Shown here piece after piece: positions 23,986-31,697 of a stretch of 31,697 nt of DNA (positions are counted from its first letter, which is position 1; every line of letters starts with the position of its first letter). Made by a program: the position numbers and the translations under genes. The notes beneath the pieces were generated by a model, which made no database searches, was not told the origin of the DNA, and saw only the letters and a program-made list of their open reading frames with translations. This DNA is from an uncultured Clostridia bacterium (GTDB lineage: Bacteria; Bacillota; Clostridia; Oscillospirales; Ruminococcaceae), in contig CALBJC010000155.1 of the NCBI GenBank assembly GCA_937892655.1, positions 1 through 31,697 on the forward strand, given 5' to 3'.

Positions 23986-25026
23986 TTAGTAGATTAAAAT
24001 CTTGTTTATTTCATCCATATCAGCGCTGTATCTGATACCCTCGATAATGTTGGTAATATTTTCAACCTCCATATCGCATACGCCCAAAAACGCATATAGC
24101 GCTGTCGGGGCATTGCGGGTAACTGCAAGAGCGCGTTTTTTAAGCTTGAAGCGCACTCTGTTTACGCTGTCTTCTATAAAATCTTCATCAATGCCCGCAA
24201 GCTGTCTGCCGTAAGAGGTTTTTAAAAACGCAGACAGGAGTGCTTCAGGGGTTTGCGATGATAGTATTCTTATCATCTTTTTCTCCCCTAGTCTGCCGTA
24301 GAATGGCAGAGCTGAAGATAAAACCGTTTTTATATCCGCATTAAAATACTTTTTCATTCTGTATGCGTTTATGATATTTATAAGGTCAATTTCGTTTGTG
24401 ATAAGGCCCTCAAGCTCTGCGGCTGTCTTTTTGTCAAACGAGCGCTTTGTATCTGACAGAAGCTTTTTATAGTAATATGTTCTCAGGCGCTTTTCACATT
24501 CAAAGTAATTTATGATACCCTTGCTGTCTGGCGAAATATCGCAGAGTATTTTATAGTAGTCTGTCTTTTCAAGGCATGTGAGGATATCCTGCATATTCTT
24601 TGATTTTGCAAGGGTTATCATATCAAAATCCGATTTTGAAATCAGGTATGCCGGGAGCGACTCAATAAAGCTCTCATCCTCGCCTGAATTTATATGCATT
24701 ATACAGCTTAAAATCTGCTCTATCTCGTTTGCTAAGATCTCAAACTTATAAAAATCCGTCTTATCAAGCTGGCCAAAGCGGCATATACGCTCATAAAGCA
24801 GAAAGTTTGTTCTGTGTAAAAGCTCCTCTAAATATCCGCGGTGGACAGAGTTTACATCAACTGACGCGAGCGCATCGTGATAACGCTTTGTCTTTTTGAG
24901 ATAGTCTGCAACCTCTGCAACGCTCTGACGGGTAAGCAGGTCCTTAAAATTCTGCGCTGTGAGCATATAGCCGTGAATGGCTCTTATCTTTGCAACCGTT
25001 GCATTTGATGTATATCGCTCAAGCAT
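23986..25026 (-). CDS. ntpC: V-type ATPase subunit C/d (rotor cap)
   Basis: This 346-aa all-helical protein links the central stalk to the membrane ring. It has the typical start TSNATVAKIRAIHGYML and the FEILANEIEQIL helix. ATG at 25026 with a GGGGG/GGG-type ribosome binding site upstream. Confidence 0.92.
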   Translation of the reverse strand: MLERYTSNATVAKIRAIHGYMLTAQNFKDLLTRQSVAEVADYLKKTKRYHDALASVDVNSVHRGYLEELLHRTNFLLYERICRFGQLDKTDFYKFEILANEIEQILSCIMHINSGEDESFIESLPAYLISKSDFDMITLAKSKNMQDILTCLEKTDYYKILCDISPDSKGIINYFECEKRLRTYYYKKLLSDTKRSFDKKTAAELEGLITNEIDLINIINAYRMKKYFNADIKTVLSSALPFYGRLGEKKMIRILSSQTPEALLSAFLKTSYGRQLAGIDEDFIEDSVNRVRFKLKKRALAVTRNAPTALYAFLGVCDMEVENITNIIEGIRYSADMDEINKILIY

Positions 25027-25049
25027 TTTCCCTGCCCCCTTTTTGAAAC

Positions 25050-25358
25050 TTACTTTGTTATTCTATCAAAAATTTCCTTTTCCCACGCCTCGTGGTTTTG
25101 CTCAAATCTCTCATCGATAGTTTTTATCTTCTCGTCAGCAGAGGCTTTGAGCTCTTCTTCTGTCTCCTTAGCCCTTTGTGACTCCTGAGCCTCTATAACC
25201 TCAAGTCTGTGAGTAGCGCGCTCAACAAGCTGACCCTTTATCTTTTCACGCTCTTCTTCAGCGTCTAAGAGCATCTGCTTTTTTTCTTCCTTAGCTCTCG
25301 CTACCTTTTCTCTTGCATTTTTATCAATATCTAAAATCTGAGAAATAATATCTGCCAA
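25050..25358 (-). CDS. V-type ATPase subunit G/H (peripheral stalk)
   Basis: This 102-aa, almost entirely charged helix (Glu/Lys/Arg-rich coiled coil) matches the small stator subunit called G or H that pairs with E. It is the first gene of the operon. The TTG at 25358, 6 nt after GAGGTG, is preferred; a GTG at 25367 is in frame but abuts the site with no spacing. Confidence 0.88.
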   Translation of the reverse strand: MADIISQILDIDKNAREKVARAKEEKKQMLLDAEEEREKIKGQLVERATHRLEVIEAQESQRAKETEEELKASADEKIKTIDERFEQNHEAWEKEIFDRITK

Positions 25359-25388
25359 TTTACTCACCTCACAGCGAAAATTACACCT

Positions 25389-25419
25389 ATTATATATTAT
25401 ACCTTTTCACACTTTTTTT
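25389..25419 (-). promoter_or_regulatory. Putative promoter of the V-ATPase operon
   Basis: Two TATAAT hexamers (25401-25396 and 25394-25389) lie behind TTGAAA, which is only 15 bp from the first. It is the only promoter-like stretch between subunit G/H and the divergent PduL gene. Confidence 0.5.
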
Positions 25420-25538
25420 CAACGTCTAAAAATATAAATTTACCCGACCTTTACCCTTTTGTTTTGTGCATTTTTTGCCTATTAAAATGCAAATTTGCAA
25501 ATTTCTTCATTTTGCGGCAAATTATGTCATAATATGGC

Positions 25539-25567
25539 TTGATTTTTCAGCCGATTAGTAGTAAAAT
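25539..25567 (+). promoter_or_regulatory. Promoter of the pduL-like gene
   Basis: TTGATT (25539-25544) and TAAAAT (25562-25567) are 17 bp apart, 34 bp before the ATG. Confidence 0.6.
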
Positions 25568-25600
25568 ATATTAAGATTATTATTTTTGGAGGAATATAAA

Positions 25601-26176
25601 ATGGCAAAATTTATCGTTGAAACTTCTGCAAGACACGTTCACGTTTCTCAGGAAGCTCTTGAAACACTTTTCGGCAAGGGTGCAACACTCACTCACAAGA
25701 AGGACCTCTCACAGCCTGGTCAGTACGCTTGTGAAGAAAGAGTTACAATCGTTGGCCCTAAGAAGGAGCTTGCAGGCGTATCAATTTTAGGTCCTGTAAG
25801 ACCTGCTACACAGGTTGAGTTATCAGCTACAGACGCTCGTTCAATCGGCCTTACAGCACCAATCAGAGAATCAGGCGATGTCAAGGGCTCAGCTGCTTGT
25901 AAGATCGTTGGTCCTTGCGGCGAGATCGAAATTGAAGAAGGCGTTATCGTTGCAAAGCGTCACATTCACCTCACACCTGCTGACGCTGAGGAGCTTGGCG
26001 TTACAGATAAGGAAGTTGTCTGGGTTAAGATCAATACTCCTGAAAGAAGCGCAATTTTAGGCGACGTAGTTTGCAGAGTTCATCAGAATTTTGCAAGAGC
26101 TATGCACATCGATACAGATGAAGCAAACGCAATCGGCGCTACACCAAACCTTGAAGGCGAAATCATCAGACTTTAA
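25601..26176 (+). CDS. pduL: Phosphate acyltransferase, PduL type
   Basis: PduL exchanges phosphate and CoA on acetyl or propionyl groups and so makes acyl-phosphate for ATP production by acetate kinase. The 191-aa protein has the two PduL barrels with histidine zinc ligands: H12 and H14 in RHVHVS, H121 and H123 in KRHIHLT, plus H161 and H169. It lacks the N-terminal helix that sends PduL into microcompartments, and no shell genes are nearby, so it is probably cytosolic and serves as the main phosphotransacetylase. GGAGG precedes the ATG at 25601; a TTG at 25586 coincides with that site. No acetate kinase is in the window. Confidence 0.95.
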   Translation: MAKFIVETSARHVHVSQEALETLFGKGATLTHKKDLSQPGQYACEERVTIVGPKKELAGVSILGPVRPATQVELSATDARSIGLTAPIRESGDVKGSAACKIVGPCGEIEIEEGVIVAKRHIHLTPADAEELGVTDKEVVWVKINTPERSAILGDVVCRVHQNFARAMHIDTDEANAIGATPNLEGEIIRL

Positions 26177-26194
26177 TAAAATACATTTACATAA

Positions 26195-26227
26195 AGCCGG
26201 CGCTTACAAAAACGTCGGCTTTTTTTA
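26195..26227 (+). terminator. Terminator of the pduL-like gene
   Basis: Stem agccggcg/cgtcggct (26195-26202, 26213-26220), with one G-T pair, is followed by seven T. Confidence 0.9.
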
Positions 26228-26320
26228 TTTATCTTAAGAAACTCTTAAGGAATTTATCAACCTTTTCTTAAAGAGTAGATGTTAGACTTTTATCATAAAA
26301 TGTATGAAGGAGAAAACCAA

Positions 26321-27655
26321 ATGAACAAAAAAGCGTTATTTTTAGCGTGCGTTATGGCACTTTCACTCACATTTACCGCCTGCTCAGATGACAACAAGAG
26401 CAGTACAGATACTCAGGCTAATGCAGTATCAGACACGACAACAACCGAGCCGACAACAGCTACAACAACCGAGCCGACTACCGAAGCTACGACAACAACC
26501 GAGCAGGTTGATACAAGAGTTTTCAGAGAGTATGATACCGAATTTGAAATCAAGGAGGGTCAGAAGGTTTATTTTGGCGATGGAAGTGTAGCCTTTGAGG
26601 CAAGAGAAATTTTAGAATACACTATGGATGATATCGGCTACCACGATATTTCGCTCAAATACTCATTCTGGGTTGACGGTGTTGAATATCTCGGTATTGT
26701 ATCCGCTATGGATGGCGATGAAGGACCGTATTTCGGAAGCATAGAGCCTGCAATAACCCAGAACCTTGTAGCTACAAAAATTTCCTTCGACGGCTGTACT
26801 GTCAGAATAAAAGAGCATACAGACATAAAAGAGCCTGTAATCTTAAGCGGCAACAGCGAAGTATGGTATACTGCCCCAGAGGATGTTTATATTGAAGCTG
26901 AAGACTATAACATCTATATTATGCAGGGCGTTACGGTTAGAGAGAGTATCAAAGAAGAAATTGATACATTCCTCGACATACTTACAGAAAAAACAGGCTA
27001 TGAGCTTTTCAACGATTCTGAGTTTTCAAGGTATGATCTGACCGACCATTCATCGATTTTCGGGGATTCCTTTATAGGTGTAGCACCTGAAAAATTCTCA
27101 ATATATCTTGTACCATACGAGGTATGCGTATCAAGCGCCGGCTCATCCTCGCTGGTTCTGAATCCTGAAAATGAAAATATTATCGATGACAGCGCAGCTT
27201 ATGTATTCTTCCACGAGCTTGCACATTCATTCCATATGTCAAACGGTGTAGCCCTTAACAGAACTATGACCGAGGGTTATGCTACATATATGGCAGATGT
27301 TCTTCTGGACGAACATCCTGAATACGACTGTGACTTTGACTCAGAGATGAACTACTCAGTCATTTCATTTGATATTACCCCTCAGAACGCAAAGGAAATG
27401 TTTCTGACAGAATTTGAAGAGTCTCATGATTTTTATTGCTACGGATACCGTTTTATTCATTATCTTTTTGAAACCTATGGTGAAAGCATTTTCAGGGATA
27501 TCGTAGAGGACGCTAACAAACAAAAGCCTGAATATCAGTATTTTGTAGATTCTCAGGTTACCTGTGACGCAGTTATCGAAAATACATCTGAAACCGTATT
27601 TGAAGACTTTGCAAATTGGCTGTCACAGAATGAGGATAGATTTGACGGAATTTAA
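26321..27655 (+). CDS. Lipoprotein with gluzincin (HExxH) metalloprotease motif, copy 1
   Basis: The 444-aa protein has a lipoprotein signal (Lys-Lys, hydrophobic core, lipobox TFTAC with C21), so it is anchored outside the membrane. Residues ~27-62 are a Thr/Glu-rich low-complexity linker. HELAH at 298-302 and E318 in MTEGYATYMA give the zinc ligands of a gluzincin-type peptidase of the MA clan; no specific family is recognised. The ~220 residues between linker and motif look beta-rich and are uncharacterised. GAAGGAG precedes the ATG at 26321; an upstream ATG at 26279 would lack a signal peptide at its start. It is paired with a paralogue 30 bp downstream, probably on one transcript. The substrate is unknown. 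Confidence 0.85.
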   Translation: MNKKALFLACVMALSLTFTACSDDNKSSTDTQANAVSDTTTTEPTTATTTEPTTEATTTTEQVDTRVFREYDTEFEIKEGQKVYFGDGSVAFEAREILEYTMDDIGYHDISLKYSFWVDGVEYLGIVSAMDGDEGPYFGSIEPAITQNLVATKISFDGCTVRIKEHTDIKEPVILSGNSEVWYTAPEDVYIEAEDYNIYIMQGVTVRESIKEEIDTFLDILTEKTGYELFNDSEFSRYDLTDHSSIFGDSFIGVAPEKFSIYLVPYEVCVSSAGSSSLVLNPENENIIDDSAAYVFFHELAHSFHMSNGVALNRTMTEGYATYMADVLLDEHPEYDCDFDSEMNYSVISFDITPQNAKEMFLTEFEESHDFYCYGYRFIHYLFETYGESIFRDIVEDANKQKPEYQYFVDSQVTCDAVIENTSETVFEDFANWLSQNEDRFDGI

Positions 27656-27685
27656 ACTATAAACAAAAGAAAGGTAGAAAACCAA

Positions 27686-29014
27686 ATGAACAAAAAAGCG
27701 TTATTTTTAGCAAGCGTTATGGCGCTGTCACTTTGCTTTACCGCCTGTTCAGACGATGAAAAGAAAACAGAGAGCACAACAACAGAGGCTACCGAGGCGA
27801 CAACTACCACAAACGCCCCTCAGCTTATCATCTCAGACTTGAACACGACCTTAAATGTTACAGAGAATAAACCTGTAATACCTGATGACGCTGTATTTGC
27901 AGAGTATGATACACAGTTTGAAATCTCACTCGACCAGAAGGTTTATTTCGGCGACGGCAACGTATACGTTGAGCTGAGAAGCATTCAGACAGACTCACGA
28001 CCTGAAATAGATTATTATTCTACTACGGTTTTGTATACCCTTTGCATTGACGGTGAAGAAATAAATGGTCTCATCACTATTGATGACACAGAAGCCGCCC
28101 CTTACAACGCTTATCAGGATTATTATACCCCTCAGCGTCTTTTATGCTATGAAGCAGATCTGACAAGCGCTACTCTTTTGCTGACAGAAGAAACTGTCGC
28201 AAAAGAACCTGTAACCCTCAGCGGCAATGCAGATGAATGGTATACAGCACCTGAACACGTTTATTTAGAAGACGATAATATGGTAGTTTTCATCTACGAC
28301 GGCGTTACAGTACCTTGCAACCTTTTAGATAAAATCTACAACTACATTGATATAGTAGAAGAAAAGTCAGGCTTTGAGTTTGATAATGATACAAAATTTG
28401 CTGCTGCAAAGCATACTGACCATTCATGGCTGTTTGACGAAACCTTTGCAGGCGTTGACCCGTTTGCTGAAAAATTTACAGTTTATATCGCACCGCATAG
28501 CGAGTCGATCTCATCAGCCTTCAACTCATATATTCTTATAAATCCGACTATCGATAACATTCTTGACGATTCATGTGCGCTGGACTTTGTTCACGAATTA
28601 TCTCACGTTTATCACTTAAGAAACGGCGTTGATATGGGCAGAATTATGACAGAAGGATATGCTACTTATATGGCAGATGTTATTTTAACCGAGCATCCTG
28701 AGCTTTTATGCGAAAGTAACGCAGACGAAAGCTACAGATTAGTAGGCGTTGACGTTACAAAGGATAATGCAAAGGAGCTGTTTTTAGAATCATTCTCATT
28801 TGACTATGATAACTACTGCTACGGCTACAACTTTATGCACTATTTATTTGAAACCTACGGCGACAGTATTTTCAGAGATATTCTCAAAAGCGCATCTGAA
28901 AATATCGGTGAATATGACTACGAAATAAGCACATCAGCAGCCTGTGAGGCTATAATCAAAAACACAAGCGAAACTGTTTTTGAAGATTTTGCAGATTGGC
29001 TTTCACAAAATTAA
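27686..29014 (+). CDS. Lipoprotein with gluzincin (HExxH) metalloprotease motif, copy 2
   Basis: The 442-aa paralogue of the preceding gene shares the start MNKKALFLA, lipobox CFTAC (C21), a Thr-rich linker, HELSH at 303-307 and E323 in MTEGYATYMA. The C-terminus ends with the same ETVFEDFA(D/N)WLSQN block, so whole-gene duplication is clear. The first ~26 nt of both genes are identical, while much of the middle has diverged, which suggests different targets. The ATG follows AGAAAGG. Surface-anchored peptidase activity is inferred from the motif only. Confidence 0.85.
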   Translation: MNKKALFLASVMALSLCFTACSDDEKKTESTTTEATEATTTTNAPQLIISDLNTTLNVTENKPVIPDDAVFAEYDTQFEISLDQKVYFGDGNVYVELRSIQTDSRPEIDYYSTTVLYTLCIDGEEINGLITIDDTEAAPYNAYQDYYTPQRLLCYEADLTSATLLLTEETVAKEPVTLSGNADEWYTAPEHVYLEDDNMVVFIYDGVTVPCNLLDKIYNYIDIVEEKSGFEFDNDTKFAAAKHTDHSWLFDETFAGVDPFAEKFTVYIAPHSESISSAFNSYILINPTIDNILDDSCALDFVHELSHVYHLRNGVDMGRIMTEGYATYMADVILTEHPELLCESNADESYRLVGVDVTKDNAKELFLESFSFDYDNYCYGYNFMHYLFETYGDSIFRDILKSASENIGEYDYEISTSAACEAIIKNTSETVFEDFADWLSQN

Positions 29015-29090
29015 AATATTCAATGGCACTATACAGCCAATTTTATGGCTTTCACGCCAGTAATAATGCCATCCTAAAAATCATACATAA

Positions 29091-29142
29091 AAAGATCAAA
29101 GACCGCTTTAAGATTTATTCTTAGCGGTCTTTGGTCTTTTTT
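29091..29142 (+). terminator. Terminator of the lipoprotein pair
   Basis: A 17-bp arm at 29091-29107 pairs with 29123-29139 and is followed by a T-run. The stem core agaccgc/gcggtct recurs in the next terminator. Confidence 0.85.
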
Positions 29143-29157
29143 AACCTTCAACAACAC

Positions 29158-29193
29158 AAAAGACCGCCGAGGATTACTCCCGAGCGGTCTTTT
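29158..29193 (-). terminator. Terminator of the aminoacyl-tRNA synthetase pair
   Basis: Arms aaaagaccgc (29158-29167) and gcggtctttt (29184-29193) are followed on the minus strand by TTTTGTG. It is about 40 bp past the glnS stop. Confidence 0.7.
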
Positions 29194-29235
29194 GCTGCAT
29201 AGTAAAACAGTTGTCAAATATTTCTATTTGACACT

Positions 29236-30882
29236 CTATTTTATCGGTTTTGAATCCTTGAGCTCAACTACTCTGTTGAAGGTATTTTCATTCTTTGAGT
29301 CCTTACAGAAGTAGCCTAAACGCACAAACTGGAACTTATCGCCAGCCTTGGCATCCTCAAGGCACTTTTCGAGCTTACAGCCCGTTTTGGTAACTACTGA
29401 GTCAACATTTAAGTAATCATCAAATGTCTTATCCTCAGGAATAGCACCTGTATTTTCAATAGTAAACAGCTTATCGTAGATTTTAACATCAGCGTCAATG
29501 CAGTTATCAGCTGATACCCAGTGGATCGTACCCTTAACCTTTCTGCCATCAGTTGCAGGGCCGTTTGAGCTTTCAATATCGGCAGTACAGATAATCTTAT
29601 CGATAGTACCGTCAGCATTGTAAACAGTTTCCTTGTGCTTGATGATGTAAGCGCCCATAAGTCTTACCTCGCCCTCAGGCTTTAAGCGGAAATACTTTGG
29701 CGGTGGGTTATCTGAAAAGTCATCAGCGTCGATATAGAGAGTTTTTGTAAACGCTACCTGACGCTTGCCCATAGCTTCATCGTTAGGGTTATTTACAACC
29801 TCAAAATACTCTGTCTTATCAGCAGGGTAGTTTTCGATTTCAACCTTGATAGGATCAAGTACTGCTATTCTTCTAGGCGCTGTCTGGTTGAGCTCATTTC
29901 TGATACAGTGCTCTAAAAGCGCTATATCAACGATTGAGAGGCTCTTTGAGATACCTGCGCGCTGAACAAAATCAAAGATTGCAGACGCTGTATAACCACG
30001 GCGGCGAAGACCGCACAATGTTGGCATTCTAGGGTCATCCCAGCCGTCAACAGTCTTGTTTTCAACGAGCGCTCTTAAATATCTCTTACTCATTACTGTA
30101 TTTGTAACGTTGAGACGAGCAAATTCATACTGATGAGGGTCACGCTCAAAGCCTACATTTTCAACAACCCAGTCATAAAGAGGTCTGTGGTTTTCAAATT
30201 CGATAGAACACATTGAGTGAGTAATGCCCTCAAGAGCATCCTGAATAGGATGAGCAAAGTCATAAAGAGGATAGATACACCACTTATCGCCCTGTCTGTG
30301 GTGACCCATATGAACTATTCTGTAAATAGCAGGGTCACGCATATTGATGTTAGGGGATGACATATCGATCTTTGCTCTTAAAGTACAATGGCCGTTTTCA
30401 AACTCGCCATTCTTCATCTTTTCAAAAAGCTCTAAGTTTTCTTCAACAGAACGGTTTCTGTAAGGTGATTCCTTACCTGGCTCTGTCATAGTACCTCTGT
30501 ATTCACGCATCTGGTCACTTGAAAGGTCACAGACGTAAGCCTTGCCCTCCTTGATGAGCTTTACTGCGAATTCATAGGTTTTTTCAAAATAGTCACTACC
30601 GTAGAAGATGTTGTCAGGAGTAGCGCCCAGCCAGTTTAAATCCTCAATGATTGAGTCAACATACTCTGTATCCTCTTTTGTAGGGTTTGTATCGTCAAGA
30701 CGAAGGTTGAACTTACCGCCGAATCTCTTTGCAGCGGTGTAGTTGATGTAGATAGCCTTTGCACTACCGATATGCAGATAGCCGTTTGGCTCCGGTGGGA
30801 AACGGGTGCAGATGCTCTCAACCTTACCCTCTTCCAAGTCAGAAGAGATTATGTCAAATAAAAAATTGCTTGTTTCTTCCAT
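29236..30882 (-). CDS. glnS: Glutaminyl-tRNA synthetase
   Basis: GlnRS charges tRNA-Gln with glutamine directly. The 548-aa length is usual. The class I HIGH motif appears as HIGS at 37-40 within PPEPNGYLHIGSAKA, and VMSKR at 263-267 is the KMSKS counterpart. The C-terminal half has the anticodon-binding beta-barrels typical of GlnRS. GAGG precedes the ATG. It follows the GluRS gene by 38 bp on the same strand, so the two are probably cotranscribed, pairing glutamate and glutamine charging. Confidence 0.96.
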   Translation of the reverse strand: MEETSNFLFDIISSDLEEGKVESICTRFPPEPNGYLHIGSAKAIYINYTAAKRFGGKFNLRLDDTNPTKEDTEYVDSIIEDLNWLGATPDNIFYGSDYFEKTYEFAVKLIKEGKAYVCDLSSDQMREYRGTMTEPGKESPYRNRSVEENLELFEKMKNGEFENGHCTLRAKIDMSSPNINMRDPAIYRIVHMGHHRQGDKWCIYPLYDFAHPIQDALEGITHSMCSIEFENHRPLYDWVVENVGFERDPHQYEFARLNVTNTVMSKRYLRALVENKTVDGWDDPRMPTLCGLRRRGYTASAIFDFVQRAGISKSLSIVDIALLEHCIRNELNQTAPRRIAVLDPIKVEIENYPADKTEYFEVVNNPNDEAMGKRQVAFTKTLYIDADDFSDNPPPKYFRLKPEGEVRLMGAYIIKHKETVYNADGTIDKIICTADIESSNGPATDGRKVKGTIHWVSADNCIDADVKIYDKLFTIENTGAIPEDKTFDDYLNVDSVVTKTGCKLEKCLEDAKAGDKFQFVRLGYFCKDSKNENTFNRVVELKDSKPIK

Positions 30883-30920
30883 TGTTTTAACCTCGCTTTA
30901 AAAATAAGCTACTATATATA

Positions 30921-31697
30921 TTACAACGTTTTTATAAATTTGTCAATTCTTGCATTGACCTTTTCTTTACCGAGTAACTTTTCAACAGCAAAAAGGTCTG
31001 GAGAATTGAGCTTACCCGTTACTGCTACTCTGATAAATGAGCTTACATCCGCAACGTTGCCCTTATATGCATCAGGGTTTGCCTTGTATTCCTTCATATT
31101 TGTACAGAAGCCATACTTTTCAGAAATAGCCTTTACATTTTCAAACCATTCATTCTGATCAGCCTCATTGCCGCTTGTTGCCTTGTAGTCATTTAAGATA
31201 TTTATGATATCTTCCTTTGCAAACTTTTCATCGAGCTTGTCCTCGTAAACGAAGTATTCATCAAAGAAAAAGCCCATATAACCCTTAGCGTCTGCCCAGG
31301 TGCCGAGGTCCTTTCTTGGCTTGTTGCCGCCACGACCGATAGCAAAGATGCCCTTTGTAAGCTCTTCATCACGGGTGAGCACCTGATAGAAGTCGTTATC
31401 GTATTCCTTTGCCCATGCAGTTACGTTATCGTAAACCTCCTGAGCTGTATAGCGGGATACTAAATTCTTGCTGACGTCTGTGAGCTTTACTAAGTCAAAC
31501 AGAGAGCCTGAAGCGCTCATCTTCTTTATTGAGAACTCGAATTCTGTAGCCTTTTTATCAGGGTTAGCCTTGCGCCATTCTTCAAAGTTTGAATTGAGGA
31601 GTGTCAATACATACTCGATAACGCTCTCAGTTGGATAACCCTCCTGGATATAGTATGTCATACCGGCGCCCTTATCACGCTTTGAGAGCTTTTTCTT
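30921..31697 (-). CDS. gltX: Glutamyl-tRNA synthetase, C-terminal part (partial)
   Basis: This frame is open to the window edge, so the start and the HIGH motif lie outside. The first residues in view, KKKLSKRDKGAG, contain the KLSKR class I signature (KMSKS motif). TYYIQEGYPTESVIEYVLTLL and the helical C-terminal anticodon-binding domain follow, as in bacterial GluRS. About 258 residues are visible of an expected ~480-550. An internal ATG at 31661 could be mistaken for the start. It ends 38 bp before glnS. Confidence 0.93.
   Translation of the reverse strand, partial: KKKLSKRDKGAGMTYYIQEGYPTESVIEYVLTLLNSNFEEWRKANPDKKATEFEFSIKKMSASGSLFDLVKLTDVSKNLVSRYTAQEVYDNVTAWAKEYDNDFYQVLTRDEELTKGIFAIGRGGNKPRKDLGTWADAKGYMGFFFDEYFVYEDKLDEKFAKEDIINILNDYKATSGNEADQNEWFENVKAISEKYGFCTNMKEYKANPDAYKGNVADVSSFIRVAVTGKLNSPDLFAVEKLLGKEKVNARIDKFIKTL

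Noticed and set aside
26228..26320. Inverted cttaag-type repeats before the lipoprotein gene as an operator
   Set aside because: The match is short and AT-rich, and I found no clear promoter to anchor it.

Overview
The window looks like chromosome from a low-to-mid GC anaerobic Firmicute, most likely a gut Clostridia (Ruminococcaceae/Oscillospiraceae-type). The basis is the clean AGGAGG-type ribosome binding sites, TTGACA/TATAAT-like promoters, GTG/TTG starts, RNase Y, a class Ic aspartate aminotransferase, a bacterial V-type ATPase operon and a PduL-type phosphotransacylase. No species can be named from the sequence. Most genes lie on the minus strand.

Layout. 1-970 is a very AT-rich edge with a possible YvyF-like start, a ComF-like phosphoribosyltransferase and a small unknown ORF. 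980-5470 carries RNase Y, a YhcC-type radical SAM protein and a 504-aa protein that joins most of an RsgA GTPase to the C-terminal part of a U32 peptidase-family protein, behind a roughly 250-nt leader with small ORFs. 5480-5640 holds a promoter-hairpins-terminator unit that may be a small RNA or an attenuator. 5770-8250 has a DUF3237-alpha/beta hydrolase, a GNAT acetyltransferase, a four-helix-bundle protein and tRNA-Ser(GGA). 8250-12410 has repeats, an EF-G-like GTPase, a deaminase and a P-loop kinase. 12410-16780 has the aminotransferase, a GH13 glucanase and a cytidylate-kinase-like protein. 16780-25360 is a nine-gene V-ATPase operon (G/H, C, I, K, F, E, A, B, D). 25600-29200 has PduL and two tandem lipoproteins with a gluzincin metalloprotease motif. 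29236-31697 has glutaminyl-tRNA synthetase and the C-terminal part of glutamyl-tRNA synthetase.

How the genes fit together. Translation and ribosome functions recur (RsgA, EF-G-like factor, GlnRS, GluRS, tRNA-Ser), and the V-ATPase provides cation pumping or ATP synthesis. PduL, the glucanase and the aminotransferase are ordinary fermentative metabolism. I see no phage, CRISPR array, transposase or obvious defence island.

The most notable signal is a junction near 4361-4380, inside the RsgA/U32 reading frame. Proline codon use changes there: in a hand count, CCC is 12 of 24 proline codons in RNase Y, the radical SAM gene and the U32 part, but 0 of 31 in the EF-G-like gene. Either a real recombination made a fused gene, or the left about 4.4 kb was joined to the rest during assembly.
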